From Streptomyces sp. NBC_01276 (GTDB lineage Bacteria > Actinomycetota > Actinomycetes > Streptomycetales > Streptomycetaceae), in the NCBI RefSeq assembly GCF_041435355.1, contig NZ_CP108442.1, positions 7,004,501-7,068,500 on the forward strand: a DNA stretch of 64,000 nucleotides, given 5' to 3'. A program made the translations under genes and the position numbers. Shown here piece after piece: positions 7,376 through 15,804 of the stretch. Positions within the stretch are counted from its first letter, which is position 1, and each line of letters starts with the position of its first letter. The notes under the pieces are model-generated. The model did not search any database, was not told the origin of the DNA, and saw nothing but the letters and a program-made list of their open reading frames with translations.

Positions 7376-8902
7376 GTGAGCAGCGACGACGACGTACACG
7401 GCGCAGGCGCAGGGCAGGTCGCTCGGGGGGCGGACGCAGGGACGGACGCCGGGGCGGCGACAGGGGCGGACACAGGGGCGGACACGGGGGCCCGGAAGGG
7501 TCAGGGGGACGGGACGGCCGCGGGTGCGGCCGAGGTGACGGTGGGGGTGACGTCGGAGACGGTCGCGGCAGCGGCGGCGGACGAGGACGCGGTTGCCGGC
7601 GGGGCCGCCGGGGAGGTCCCCGTACCGGTCCACGTGCCGGCTCCCGTGCCGGCCCCCGACGGGCTTCCCGAGACAGCCGCTTCCGGGGCGGCACCCGAGG
7701 GCACCGGCGAGGTGTGGGACGTCGTCGTGGTCGGCGCGGGACCGGCCGGCGCCTCGGCGGCCTACGCGGCGGCCACCGCGGGGCGCCGCGTCCTGCTGCT
7801 GGAGAAGGCCGAACTGCCCCGGTACAAGACCTGCGGCGGCGGCATCATCGGCCCCTCGCGCGACGCCCTCCCGCCGGGCTTCGTCCTGCCCTTCAAGGAC
7901 CGCATCCACGCGGTCACCTTCTCCTACGACGGGAAGCTGGCCCGCACCCGGCGCTCGAAGGGCATGCTCTTCGGGCTCATCAACCGGCCGGAGTTCGACG
8001 CGGCGCTGGTCGCGGAGGCCGAGAAGGCCGGCGCGACGCTCCGTACGGGTACGGCCGTGTCCCGCGTCGAGCAGCACGGCGCGGCGGTGCCCGACCGGCG
8101 CACGGTCGCTGTGGTCCTGGCCGACGGCGAGACGGTGCTCGCCCGTGCCGTGGTCGGCGCGGACGGCAGCGCCAGCCGGATCGGCGCCCACGTGGGGGTC
8201 GAGATGGACCAGGTCGACCTCGGCCTGGAGGCGGAGATCCCCGTCCCGCAGACTGTGGCCGACGACTGGAAGGGCCGCGTCCTCATCGACTGGGGTCCGC
8301 TGCCCGGCAGTTACGGATGGGTCTTCCCCAAGGGCGACACCCTCACCGTCGGGGTCATCTCGGCGAAGGGCGAGGGCGCCGCGACCAAGCGGTACCTGGA
8401 CGACTTCATCGCCCGGCTGGGGCTGGCCGGCTTCGAACCGGCCGTCTCCTCCGGGCACCTGACCCGCTGCCGCAAGCCCGGTTCGCCGCTCTCGCGCGGC
8501 CGGGTGCTGGTGGCGGGGGACGCGGCCGGACTCCTGGAACCGTGGACCCGTGAGGGCATCTCCTTCGCGCTGCGCTCGGGGCGGCTCGCGGGGGAGTGGG
8601 CCGTCAAGATCTCGGAGGCACAGGACGCGGTGGACGCGCGCCGCCAGGCGCTCAACTACGCCTTCGCGGTCAAGGCCGGGCTGGGCGTGGAGATGGGCGT
8701 CGGCAAGCGGATGCTGAGCCTGTTCGAGTCCCGCCCCGGGATGTTCCACGCGGCGCTCACGGGTCTGCGGCCCGCGTGGCTGGCCTTCGCCCGCATCACG
8801 CGGGGGTCGACGACGCTGGGCGACCTGGTGCGTACGTACCCGCTCGCGCGAAAGGCGCTGCACCTGCTGGACGCCCGCCAGGCCCGCACCGGCCGCGGCT
8901 GA
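7376..8902 (+). CDS. Geranylgeranyl-reductase-family FAD-dependent oxidoreductase
   Basis: About 508 residues. The FAD-binding GxGxxG is VVVVGAGPAGASAAY near residues 116-130, then ELPRYKTCGGG and the second FAD motif VLVAGDAAGLLEPWTREG, all typical of geranylgeranyl reductase/ChlP-like flavoproteins. These reduce prenyl double bonds in lipids or quinones. The first 112 residues are Ala/Gly/Asp/Pro-rich and low in complexity, coded partly by repeats of GCGGACACAGGG type; close relatives as I remember them have much shorter leaders. GTG 7376 has AGGAG about 12 nt upstream. An internal GTG at 7712, directly before the FAD strand and with GAGGG 10 nt upstream, is a serious alternative start. Confidence 0.88.
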   Translation: MSSDDDVHGAGAGQVARGADAGTDAGAATGADTGADTGARKGQGDGTAAGAAEVTVGVTSETVAAAAADEDAVAGGAAGEVPVPVHVPAPVPAPDGLPETAASGAAPEGTGEVWDVVVVGAGPAGASAAYAAATAGRRVLLLEKAELPRYKTCGGGIIGPSRDALPPGFVLPFKDRIHAVTFSYDGKLARTRRSKGMLFGLINRPEFDAALVAEAEKAGATLRTGTAVSRVEQHGAAVPDRRTVAVVLADGETVLARAVVGADGSASRIGAHVGVEMDQVDLGLEAEIPVPQTVADDWKGRVLIDWGPLPGSYGWVFPKGDTLTVGVISAKGEGAATKRYLDDFIARLGLAGFEPAVSSGHLTRCRKPGSPLSRGRVLVAGDAAGLLEPWTREGISFALRSGRLAGEWAVKISEAQDAVDARRQALNYAFAVKAGLGVEMGVGKRMLSLFESRPGMFHAALTGLRPAWLAFARITRGSTTLGDLVRTYPLARKALHLLDARQARTGRG

Positions 8903-9118
8903 CAGACACGGCTCCCTCCGTCCCTGCGGGCCGACCGGCCGTCTCCCGGGGATCACCTCGCGGCCCGGACGTGCGGGGCCGCGAGGCGGAGGGCCGCCTG
9001 GCCGATGGTCGCCCGGTGGATGGCCGTAGTCGTAGTTGTGGTCGCTGTGGTCGCCGTGGTCGCCGCCGTCCTCGTCCGCGGGGAAGGGGGGCGTCCCCGA
9101 CCCGTCCCGACAACACGC

Positions 9119-9382
9119 CTAGTGGGCCGCGCGGCAGGCTCCGTTCGAGTCGTTCGTGGAGATGCCGGCCTGCTGGAGGCTCGCGACGCAGCTGGTCTGG
9201 TTGCCGATGGATCCCTGGTAGCAGGCCTGGGAGGTGTCGGCCGTCGCCGACTTGCCGTGCGATACGAGGTACTGCTGACAGTCCTGGACGCTGGCGGAGG
9301 CGGCCGGGGCCGCGAAGAAGGCGCCGCCGGCGGCGAGGACCAGGCCGGCGAGGATGCTGGGGATACGAGCCGAACGACGCAT
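9119..9382 (-). CDS. Small secreted four-cysteine protein
   Basis: About 87 residues. A Sec signal peptide is clear: MRRSAR, then a hydrophobic core ILAGLVLAAGGAFFAA, then Ala-x-Ala before about residue 31. The mature part of about 57 residues has four cysteines (DCQQY, ACYQG, SCVAS, ACRAAH), enough for two disulfides, and no known catalytic motif. I do not recognise the family with confidence. It is monocistronic and convergent with the flavoprotein gene. The ATG at 9382 is chosen for the signal peptide; the upstream GCAGGTG is a modest ribosome site. The role outside the cell (inhibitor, developmental or antimicrobial peptide) is open. Confidence 0.78.
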   Translation of the reverse strand: MRRSARIPSILAGLVLAAGGAFFAAPAASASVQDCQQYLVSHGKSATADTSQACYQGSIGNQTSCVASLQQAGISTNDSNGACRAAH

Positions 9383-10047
9383 GCGGATGCACCTGCTCTC
9401 TCGGTCGGTCACGCGATCCGAGGGTGCGCCGGACCGCGGGCGGGGGCGGCGCGGAGCGGGCGCTCGGGGGGCGACCGGCTCGACGCATCGGTCACCCCCG
9501 CCCTTTCGACGCTAGAGCACCGCACCGGCGCCCGCACCACGGCCGAACGGGGGCCCGGGCCGCCCCTGCCCCCGCCGTTTTCGGCGCGGCGCGCGGCCGG
9601 TCGGCCCCGCGGGGTGGGGCGCTGGGGCGGTGGTGCCGGGCGGGAGGTCTCCGGCCTGGTCGTCGAGCGTCCGTCCGGGGGCGGGCGGCCGGCCGTGTGG
9701 GCCTCGGGGCGGCCCCGCCGCGCTCGGGGTGGCGTACGGGTGGCGTGCCGGGCGGCCCCGGGTGCGTGAGCGCGTGGTGGGGCGGGATCCGGGGAGCGCG
9801 GGGCGGTCTGCTCGGCGGTGGCGTGCGCTGCTGCGTGAGTCCGTTTGGTGGGTGGGCGTCAGGTTCCGGTGGTCGGCCGGGTGTCGGCGCCGCGAGGCGG
9901 ACGGCCGGTGGGCCGGCCGGGTGCCGCCGGTGTGGGCCGCGTGTCCGGCGGGCGGGATGCCGGGGGCGTCGGCCGGGCAGGGGGACCGGGGGCCGTCGTG
10001 TGCCCGCCGTTCGGGTGGGGGAGCGGCGGGTCGGCCGTTCCCGGGGG
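9383..10047. other. 665-bp stretch without a convincing gene
   Basis: Very GC-rich, G-heavy on the plus strand from about 9600 to 10040, with long open frames on both strands. None has a ribosome site plus plausible protein composition (they read as Arg/Gly/Pro shadows). The left end must hold the promoter of the small secreted protein. I see no tRNA, no transposon end and no strong hairpin. An unannotated RNA cannot be ruled out. Confidence 0.5.
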
Positions 10048-10506
10048 TCAGTTCGACACCGTGATGCGGAAGACCGGGTGGTCCCCGGCAGCCGCCTGGA
10101 GCTCGGCGTCGGAGGACTTCGCGGTGACGCCCTGGAAGAACCGGTTGACTTCCCAGCCCCACTTCTCCAGGTAGGCGCGCAGTACGACGGCCTTCTGCCC
10201 CGGGTCCGTGAGCTCCGTGACGGTGAAGGTCCGGATCTTGCGGCCCACGCGCAGCTCGCCGCCGCCCGCCACCCGCATGTTGCGGACCCACTGGGAGTGG
10301 CCCCGGGCCGAGACCAGGTACTGGGCGCCGTCGTGGGTGTGCGGGTTGACCGGGATCCGCTGCATCTCGCCGGACTTGCGGCCGCGCACCGAGAGCTCGG
10401 CCGTTCCGGCCAGGCTGATGCCGAGCCGGGCGAGCCGGCCGAAGAGGGCGTTGAAGCGGATGCCGAGCGGGCTGGCCTGGACGTAGTAGGGGGCGGACGC
10501 GTTCAC
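10048..10506 (-). CDS. Deazaflavin (F420)-dependent nitroreductase-family protein
   Basis: About 152 residues, the usual length for the Ddn family. The split beta-barrel core shows LSVRGRKSGEMQRIPV, then YLVSARGHSQWVRNMR and GELRVGRK, which match the F420/FMN phosphate-binding region of Rv3547-like proteins. It probably reduces quinones, nitro compounds or enones with F420H2; the physiological substrate is unknown. The GTG start has GGAGG 6 nt upstream (plus 10513-10517). It is divergent from a TetR regulator, and two near-identical palindromes lie between them, so induction through TetR release is very likely. Confidence 0.9.
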   Translation of the reverse strand: MNASAPYYVQASPLGIRFNALFGRLARLGISLAGTAELSVRGRKSGEMQRIPVNPHTHDGAQYLVSARGHSQWVRNMRVAGGGELRVGRKIRTFTVTELTDPGQKAVVLRAYLEKWGWEVNRFFQGVTAKSSDAELQAAAGDHPVFRITVSN

Positions 10507-10528
10507 GGGAACCTCCGGAGCGGATTGG

Positions 10529-10543
10529 GAGAGCGGTGCTCTC
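10529..10543. promoter_or_regulatory. TetR-type operator, copy 1
   Basis: GAGAGC GGT GCTCTC is a perfect 6-bp inverted repeat with a 3-bp spacer. It sits 22 bp upstream of the nitroreductase GTG and shares AGAGCRGTGCTCTCGC with copy 2 at 10582. Symmetry, duplication and a TetR gene next door support an operator. Confidence 0.75.
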
Positions 10544-10581
10544 GCTTGAGACCAGTGTGCACGGATCGCCGCACCTAAACA

Positions 10582-10594
10582 AGAGCAGTGCTCT
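10582..10594. promoter_or_regulatory. TetR-type operator, copy 2
   Basis: AGAGC AGT GCTCT is perfectly symmetric and followed by CGC, as in copy 1; the two centres are 52 bp apart, about five helical turns. Copy 2 lies nearer the TetR start (10656) and could give autoregulation while copy 1 controls the nitroreductase gene. Confidence 0.75.
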
Positions 10595-10655
10595 CGCAAG
10601 TGAGCGCCGCTCCCGTTTTTGTGCACTGCTCCATATGCATGGCACACTGACCTGC

Positions 10656-11354
10656 ATGAGCACTGTGCGAGGAGCCAGGGAACGGGCCCGCCTTGAGGTC
10701 ACCGCCGCCATCAAGGACGAGGCGCGCCGCAGACTCGCCGCCGAGGGCGCCGCCAAGCTCTCGCTGCGCGCCGTCGCCCGCGAGCTGGGCATGGTCTCCT
10801 CCGCCCTCTACCGCTACTTCCCGAGCCGCGACGAACTGCTGACCGCCCTGATCATCGACGCCTACGACAGCGTCGGCGTCGCGGCCGAAACGGCCGGCGC
10901 GGCCTCCCTCGCCGCGGGTGCCCCGCCCCGCGTCCGCTGGATCGCCGTCTGTGAAGCGGTGCGCGCCTGGGCGCTCGCGCACCCGCACGAATACGCGTTG
11001 ATCTACGGTTCCCCGGTCCCCGGCTACAGCGCCCCCGCGGACACCATCGGCCCCGCCTCCCGGGTCGCCAACGTCCTCATCGGCATCCTCCGCTCCGCCT
11101 GCGAGGGCCGCGGCCTGTCCCTGCCGCCGCTGCCCCCCGCCCTGCGCTCCGAAGCGGACCGGATGACCGCCGATTTCGCCGAGGGGCTGCCCCCCGAGGT
11201 GACCGCCGCCCTGGTCGCGGCCTGGGCGCAGCTCGTCGGTCTGATCTCCTTCGAGCTGTTCGGCCAGTTCAACCGGGTCGTCGAGGAACGGGACGTGTTC
11301 TTCGCGCACGCCGTCGACCGGCTGGCGCACGAGGTGGGACTGCCCGTCGCCTGA
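10656..11354 (+). CDS. TetR/AcrR-family transcriptional regulator (WHG-type C-terminal domain)
   Basis: About 232 residues. The N-terminal TetR helix-turn-helix is LSLRAVARELGMVSSALYRY near residues 35-54, followed by FPSRDELLTALI. The C-terminal half fits the WHG-type ligand-binding domain and ends in the dimer helices around AQLVGLISFELFGQF. The start at ATG 10656 gives MSTVRGARERAR, the basic arm usual in this group; an upstream in-frame ATG has no better ribosome site. CACACT lies 7 nt before the ATG, so a leaderless message is possible. It is divergent from the Ddn-like nitroreductase it probably represses. The inducer is unknown. Confidence 0.93.
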   Translation: MSTVRGARERARLEVTAAIKDEARRRLAAEGAAKLSLRAVARELGMVSSALYRYFPSRDELLTALIIDAYDSVGVAAETAGAASLAAGAPPRVRWIAVCEAVRAWALAHPHEYALIYGSPVPGYSAPADTIGPASRVANVLIGILRSACEGRGLSLPPLPPALRSEADRMTADFAEGLPPEVTAALVAAWAQLVGLISFELFGQFNRVVEERDVFFAHAVDRLAHEVGLPVA

Positions 11355-11538
11355 CGGGGCGCGCGCCGGCGGGGCGCGCGTCGACGGGGCGCCTCCCGCC
11401 CGCCGGCGCGGGTTCGGATGATGAGGTGACAGATCGCTTTTCTGTTCCTCCCGTCAATGTGGGTGGTTCGCCCTTCACCGACTTGCCGCGCGTCTACTGT
11501 TCCTCGGGTCGCCCCCCTGCCCGCCGGAGGAACAGCCC

Positions 11539-12612
11539 ATGGCCCGCGCCCGCGCCGTGAAGGCCCTGTACGCCGTTCTGGTGACCTGGCTGCTCACCGC
11601 CCCGGCGCCCGCCCCGTCCGCTGCGCCCGTCCCGGCCGAGGCGGCCCGTGCCGACCGTGCCGACCGGGCGGCCCGCGCCGACCGGGGCCCGTCACCGCAC
11701 CCCGCGCCCTCCAGACCCGGCGGGGCGGAACCGGACATGGCTTCCGCCCCCTCGCCCGCCTCCGTACCCGCCCCCGCGGTCACGCCGGTACCCCGCCGTC
11801 CCGGCGTCCGCGGTCTGGAGATCGCCGTGCCCGCCTACGTCTGGGCGGACGACCCGGTACTGGCCGACCTCGCCGCCACCGGCCCGGCCCCCTCCGTGGT
11901 CGTCCTCAACCCGGGCAACGGGGACGCCCCCTTCGACGCCCCGTGGCAGGCCCGCGCGGACGCCCTGCGCGCCGGGACCACGGCCACGGGCGAGAAGACC
12001 AAGGTCCTCGGCTACGTCCACACCGACCACGGCAGCCGGGACCCCGCCGCCGTCAAGGCGTCCGTCGACAACTACCTCAAGCCCTCCGGCAACGGGGACG
12101 GGCGCCTCCACGTGGACGGCATCTTCTTCGACGTCGTCAGCCGCGACTGCGGCCCCGGCAACGCCACTCGCGACCGCTACGCCGCCCTGCGCCGCTACGT
12201 CCAGGACACGATGCACGCCGCCGACCCGGACGCCGCCGAACTGGTCGTCGACAACCCCGGCACGGCCATCGCCGACTGCTACCTCGAACCCGGCCACCGC
12301 ACCGCCGACGTCTTCGTCACCTTCGAGGACACGTACGCGGCGTACACCTCGGGCGGCTGGCGGGGCGGCAACGTGTTCGACCCGCTCGGCGGATACCGCG
12401 CGGGCACCGAACTCGACCCGAGCGGGACCGCGTTCTGGCACCTCGTCCACGACGTCCCCGACGCCGCGGCCATGCGCACCACCCTGCGCACCGCCTTCGA
12501 ACGCGGCGCCGGCTACGCCTATGCCACCAGCGCGGTCATGCCCAACCCCTGGAACGCCGCTCCCGAGTGGACGTACGGCCTCCAGACCGGTTACGCGGCC
12601 ACCCTCGGCTGA
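11539..12612 (+). CDS. Secreted spherulation-specific family 4 protein
   Basis: About 357 residues: a short basic N-terminus, a signal-peptide-like core (LYAVLVTWLLTAPAPA), a long Ala/Pro/Arg/Asp-rich linker to about residue 90, then the conserved domain. The domain fits the spherulin-4 family, a TIM-barrel-like glycosidase relative: EIAVPAYVW, VVVLNPGNGD, VLGYVHTDHGSRD, HVDGIFFDVVSRDC and VVDNPGT. Strand-end acids such as the DGIFFD pair are candidate catalytic residues, by analogy. The protein is probably exported and cell-wall or extracellular. GGAGG lies about 8 nt before the ATG. It is convergent with LysR and shows no operon partner. Confidence 0.85.
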   Translation: MARARAVKALYAVLVTWLLTAPAPAPSAAPVPAEAARADRADRAARADRGPSPHPAPSRPGGAEPDMASAPSPASVPAPAVTPVPRRPGVRGLEIAVPAYVWADDPVLADLAATGPAPSVVVLNPGNGDAPFDAPWQARADALRAGTTATGEKTKVLGYVHTDHGSRDPAAVKASVDNYLKPSGNGDGRLHVDGIFFDVVSRDCGPGNATRDRYAALRRYVQDTMHAADPDAAELVVDNPGTAIADCYLEPGHRTADVFVTFEDTYAAYTSGGWRGGNVFDPLGGYRAGTELDPSGTAFWHLVHDVPDAAAMRTTLRTAFERGAGYAYATSAVMPNPWNAAPEWTYGLQTGYAATLG

Positions 12613-12681
12613 ACCGGCCCGACGGCCCCGCCCTGGTTCGCCCCCGCCCCACCCCGCCCGACGTCCGGACGTCCCGACGTC

Positions 12682-13593
12682 CTACGGCGCGTCGGCCCCG
12701 CCGGCCCGCGCCGAGGCGTCCCCGAAGTACCCCACCGCGAAGTCCGCGAAGCTCCGGGCGCCCGGGGACGCGTAGGCGCCCCCGGCCCGGACGAGGCGCA
12801 GTTCCCGGCGGGCCTCGGGCGAGGCCAGCCGGGCCCAGGCCACGATGTCCCGGGTGCCGGACTCCCGGGCGAGGGCCGGCACCAGCGCCACTCCGAGCCC
12901 GGCGGCGACCAGGTCCAGAACCGCTCCCGGCTCGTCCCCCTCGCACACGACCGTCGGCCGCACCCCGGCGCGCTCGAACAGCCCGTCGGCCAGTACCCGT
13001 TGCCAGTGCCCCCGCCCCGGGGTGACGAACGGCTCCCCGGCCAGCTCCGTCACCGCTACCCGCTCCCGCCCGGCCAGCCGGTGCCCGCGGGGCACCGCGA
13101 GCAGCACCTCCTCGGTGAGCAGCACCACCGACTCCAGAGCGGACGCGGCGAGCGGCTGCGAGGCGAAGCAGAAGTCCGCCTCCCGGGTCCGCAGCAGGCG
13201 CGCCATCGTCTCCGCGGACGCCTGCCGCAGCCGGACGTCGACCCCGGGACGGGCCGCCCGGAAACGGGCCAGCAGCCCGGTGAGGGTCAGCAGGGTCTCG
13301 CTCGCCACCGTCACGCTGCCGCCCCCGCCCCCTCGCGCGGCGTCCGCCAACTCGCGCCGCCCGTCCTCCAGTTCGGCGAGCGCCCGGTCCACCCGCAGCA
13401 GGAAGGCCGCTCCGTGCCGGTTGAGTTGGATCCGGCGGCCCCGCCGGTCGAAGAGCGGCACCCCCAGTTCGGCCTCCAGCCGCGCGATCGTCCGGCTCAC
13501 CGACGGCTGGGCGGTGCGCAGTTCGTCCGCCGCCCGGCTGATGTGCTCGTACCGCGCGACGACCTGGAAGCACCGCAACGACAGCAGGTCCAC
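12682..13593 (-). CDS. LysR-family transcriptional regulator
   Basis: About 303 residues. The winged helix-turn-helix occupies residues 1-60 (MDLLSLRCFQVVARYEHISR, then AADELRTAQPSVSRTIARLE). The LysR substrate-binding domain follows, with typical strands SVTVASETLL, DFCFASQPL and GLGVALVPALA. The GTG at 13593 has AGGGG about 7 nt upstream. It is divergent from the acyl-CoA-synthetase-like gene at 13731 with 137 bp between them, the standard LysR arrangement, so that gene is the probable target and the coinducer may be related to its substrate. No clear T-N11-A palindrome caught my eye. Confidence 0.93.
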   Translation of the reverse strand: MDLLSLRCFQVVARYEHISRAADELRTAQPSVSRTIARLEAELGVPLFDRRGRRIQLNRHGAAFLLRVDRALAELEDGRRELADAARGGGGGSVTVASETLLTLTGLLARFRAARPGVDVRLRQASAETMARLLRTREADFCFASQPLAASALESVVLLTEEVLLAVPRGHRLAGRERVAVTELAGEPFVTPGRGHWQRVLADGLFERAGVRPTVVCEGDEPGAVLDLVAAGLGVALVPALARESGTRDIVAWARLASPEARRELRLVRAGGAYASPGARSFADFAVGYFGDASARAGGADAP

Positions 13594-13730
13594 CGACCGC
13601 CCCTTTCATAACCCTGCGAGCACGTTCTCATGGCGGAACCGGTCTTGGACGACATGAGCGAGCGCCTCCTAACCTCCGAGGACGACCCCGCCCCTCCCGC
13701 AGGACCCCAGAAGAAAGGGGCAGCACCGTC

Positions 13731-15311
13731 ATGTCCGGATCCCCGCGACCGCACAGCGAGAGCTACGTGGACGCCCTCCTCGCCGTCCTCGCCCGCCCGG
13801 AGCTCCCGCCCGCGCGGACCGTGCTCACCACCGCCGACCGGACCGTCGACGCCCGCTCCCTCCGCACCGGCATCCACCGGGCCGCACGGCTGCTGGCGGC
13901 CCACGGCGTCACCCGCGCGAGCACGGTCGCCCTGCTCACCGGGAACCACCCCGAGACCCTCATCGCCCGCTACGGGGCCAACCTGCTCGGCGCCAGGGTG
14001 GTGCACCTGAGCCCCACCGCGCCGGCCGCGGCGCGGGCCCGGATCCTGGAGGCCACCGCCGCGGTCCTGCTCCTGGTGGACCCCGCCACGCGGGAATTGC
14101 CGACCGGGACCCCCGAGCCCCTCCGGCTGACCCTGGAACCCGGCCTGTTCACCGACGACCGGCCCGGCCGGCTCCCGGACCGGCACACCGTACGGACCCC
14201 GGCCGCGGTCCGCCCCGAGGACGACTGGTGCCTGCGCTTCACCGGCGGAACCACCGGTCCGCCCAAGCTGGTCCGGCTGGCACACGGCCCCTACCGGAGG
14301 ATCCTGGCCGCGCACGCCGCCCACATCCCCTCCGGCGCCCCGGCCCGGTTCCTCGCCTGCACCACCCTCGCGCACCTGGCCGGCATCGTCTCCGACGCCA
14401 CCCTGCTCGCCGGTGGCTCCGTCGTCCTGCAGGAGGGCTTCGAGCCGGCCGCGGTCCTGGCGGCCGTCGAGCGGCACCGGGTGACCGACCTCTGGCTCCT
14501 GCCGCCGCTCCTCCACGAGCTGCTGGACCACCCGGACCTCGCCACCACCGACGTCCGCGCCCTGCGCCGCCTCTTCTACGGGGGCACGCCCGCGTCCGCC
14601 GCGCGGCTGCGCCGGGCCGCGGAGGTCTTCGGCCCCGTCCTGCACGGCTCGTACGGGCAGACCGAGACGGGCCCGATCGCGGAGGTACTCCCGCACGAGC
14701 ACGTCGTCACCGGCCCCGGCGGCCGCGTCACCGCCGGCCGGCCGCTGCCCGGCGTCGACATCGAGATCCGGGACCCGTCCGGCGCCGTGCTCCCTCCCGG
14801 GGGTACGGGGGAGGTCCACGTCCGCACGCCCACGGCGATGTCCGGCTACTGGGGGCGCCCCGAACCGGCCGCGGAGGTGGTCCGCGACGGCTGGGCGGCC
14901 ACCGGGGACCTGGGACTCCTCGACGGCCAGGGCTACCTCCACCTCGTCGACCGGCTGAAGGAGACGGTCATCGTCGTGGGCGCCCATCTCCATCCGGCGG
15001 AGGTGGAGGAGGTCCTGCACGCGCACCCGGCCGTCGCCCGCTGCGCGGCCTTCGGGATCCGCGCGGCGGACGGGAACGAGGAACTCCACGTCGCGGTCGT
15101 CCCCACCCCGGGCCGGGCCCCGGACGCCGCCCGGCTGCTCGCGGACTTCGTGACCGCCCGCCTGGGCACGGCGTACGAACCGGCCGCGATCCACGTCATG
15201 GACCGGCTGCCGCTCACCGAGGCGGGCAAACCGGACAAGGTCCGCCTGCGGAGCCGGTTCGGGGGAGGGGCGGAGGAACAGGCCCGGCACGCCCCCGGCC
15301 CGGTCGGCTGA
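13731..15311 (+). CDS. AMP-dependent acyl-CoA synthetase/ligase (ANL superfamily)
   Basis: About 526 residues. ANL core motifs are complete: phosphate loop LRFTGGTTGPPK (residues 168-179), YGQTETG for adenylate binding, ATGDLGLLDGQGYLHLVDRLKE for the hinge, and the C-terminal catalytic lysine in LTEAGKPDK. It activates a carboxylic acid with ATP and probably transfers it to CoA; the acid is not predictable. The ATG follows AAAGGGG. A LysR gene is divergent upstream. No acyl-CoA dehydrogenase, PKS or NRPS gene adjoins, so a catabolic or salvage role is as likely as a biosynthetic one. Confidence 0.93.
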   Translation: MSGSPRPHSESYVDALLAVLARPELPPARTVLTTADRTVDARSLRTGIHRAARLLAAHGVTRASTVALLTGNHPETLIARYGANLLGARVVHLSPTAPAAARARILEATAAVLLLVDPATRELPTGTPEPLRLTLEPGLFTDDRPGRLPDRHTVRTPAAVRPEDDWCLRFTGGTTGPPKLVRLAHGPYRRILAAHAAHIPSGAPARFLACTTLAHLAGIVSDATLLAGGSVVLQEGFEPAAVLAAVERHRVTDLWLLPPLLHELLDHPDLATTDVRALRRLFYGGTPASAARLRRAAEVFGPVLHGSYGQTETGPIAEVLPHEHVVTGPGGRVTAGRPLPGVDIEIRDPSGAVLPPGGTGEVHVRTPTAMSGYWGRPEPAAEVVRDGWAATGDLGLLDGQGYLHLVDRLKETVIVVGAHLHPAEVEEVLHAHPAVARCAAFGIRAADGNEELHVAVVPTPGRAPDAARLLADFVTARLGTAYEPAAIHVMDRLPLTEAGKPDKVRLRSRFGGGAEEQARHAPGPVG

Positions 15312-15328
15312 CCCCGCGGCACGCCGGA

Positions 15329-15342
15329 CGGATGATCATCCG
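15329..15342. repeat. 14-bp perfect palindrome in convergent intergenic space
   Basis: CGGATGATCATCCG lies 18 bp past the ligase stop codon and before the convergent small gene ending at 15455. With no loop it is more like a protein site than a terminator, but function is unknown. Confidence 0.4.
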
Positions 15343-15454
15343 GTGGGTACGCGGAGCCGGGGGAGCGGTGGGCCGGGGCGGGTCCGCCGCGTCCTGCGGC
15401 CGGCCGGCCGGTCCGCCGTCCCCCGACCCACCGCGGGCCGCCGCGCAACCGACG

Positions 15455-15745
15455 TCAGGCAGGTCTGGGAGTGCACCCGGGACAGGGGCCGGTGAAGGGC
15501 GGGCGCTTGCGCGGGGAGTACTCCGCGGCCGGCATCAGCCGGCACGCGCCGTCGGCCCGGTCGATGAACACCGGTGCCCCGACCGACACCCCGCCGACCG
15601 GGGCGATCTCGAACACGTACCCGTCCTCACGGGACGCCCACTCGTTCCATTTCAGCGTCCAGCCGTCGTCCGTCCATCCCCGGATCCGACCGCGCAGAAA
15701 GACGCGCGCGAGTCGCTCGGCCTCCTCGACCGTCACGTCCCCCAC
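15455..15745 (-). CDS. Small hypothetical protein, possibly YrhB/Imm35-like
   Basis: About 96 residues. It opens VTVEEAERLARVFLRGRI and has a short beta-rich middle (YVFEIAPVGGVSVG, then APVFIDRADGACRLMPAAEY) that recalls the small YrhB/immunity-35 fold, though the match is only suggestive. The C-terminus carries CPGC. Three in-frame GTG codons (15754, 15745, 15736) could start it; I use 15745, with GGGGG just upstream. It follows the SGNH hydrolase gene by 59 bp on the same strand and may be cotranscribed. I see no toxin partner nearby. Function is unassigned. Confidence 0.6.
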   Translation of the reverse strand: MGDVTVEEAERLARVFLRGRIRGWTDDGWTLKWNEWASREDGYVFEIAPVGGVSVGAPVFIDRADGACRLMPAAEYSPRKRPPFTGPCPGCTPRPA

Positions 15746-15804
15746 GTCCCCCACCCCTGCCGTCAGCTCCTTCGTCGGTCCAGCCGTCCCCGCCCCCGGC
15801 GGCC

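Noticed and set aside
9005..9769. Plus-strand open frame starting with a Val/Ala run (MAVVVVVVAVVAVVAAVLV)
   Set aside because: The hydrophobic run comes from GTGGTCGC-like DNA repeats, the rest is Arg/Gly shadow, and no ribosome site precedes it.
9630..10064. Possible gene in the 665-bp gap
   Set aside because: No ribosome site, Gly/Arg/Trp-rich translation and overlap with the end of the nitroreductase gene.
12660..12673. GACGTCCGGACGTC palindrome after the spherulin-like gene
   Set aside because: It is made of GACGTC repeats common in this DNA and lies at a convergent 3' end, so I give it no function.
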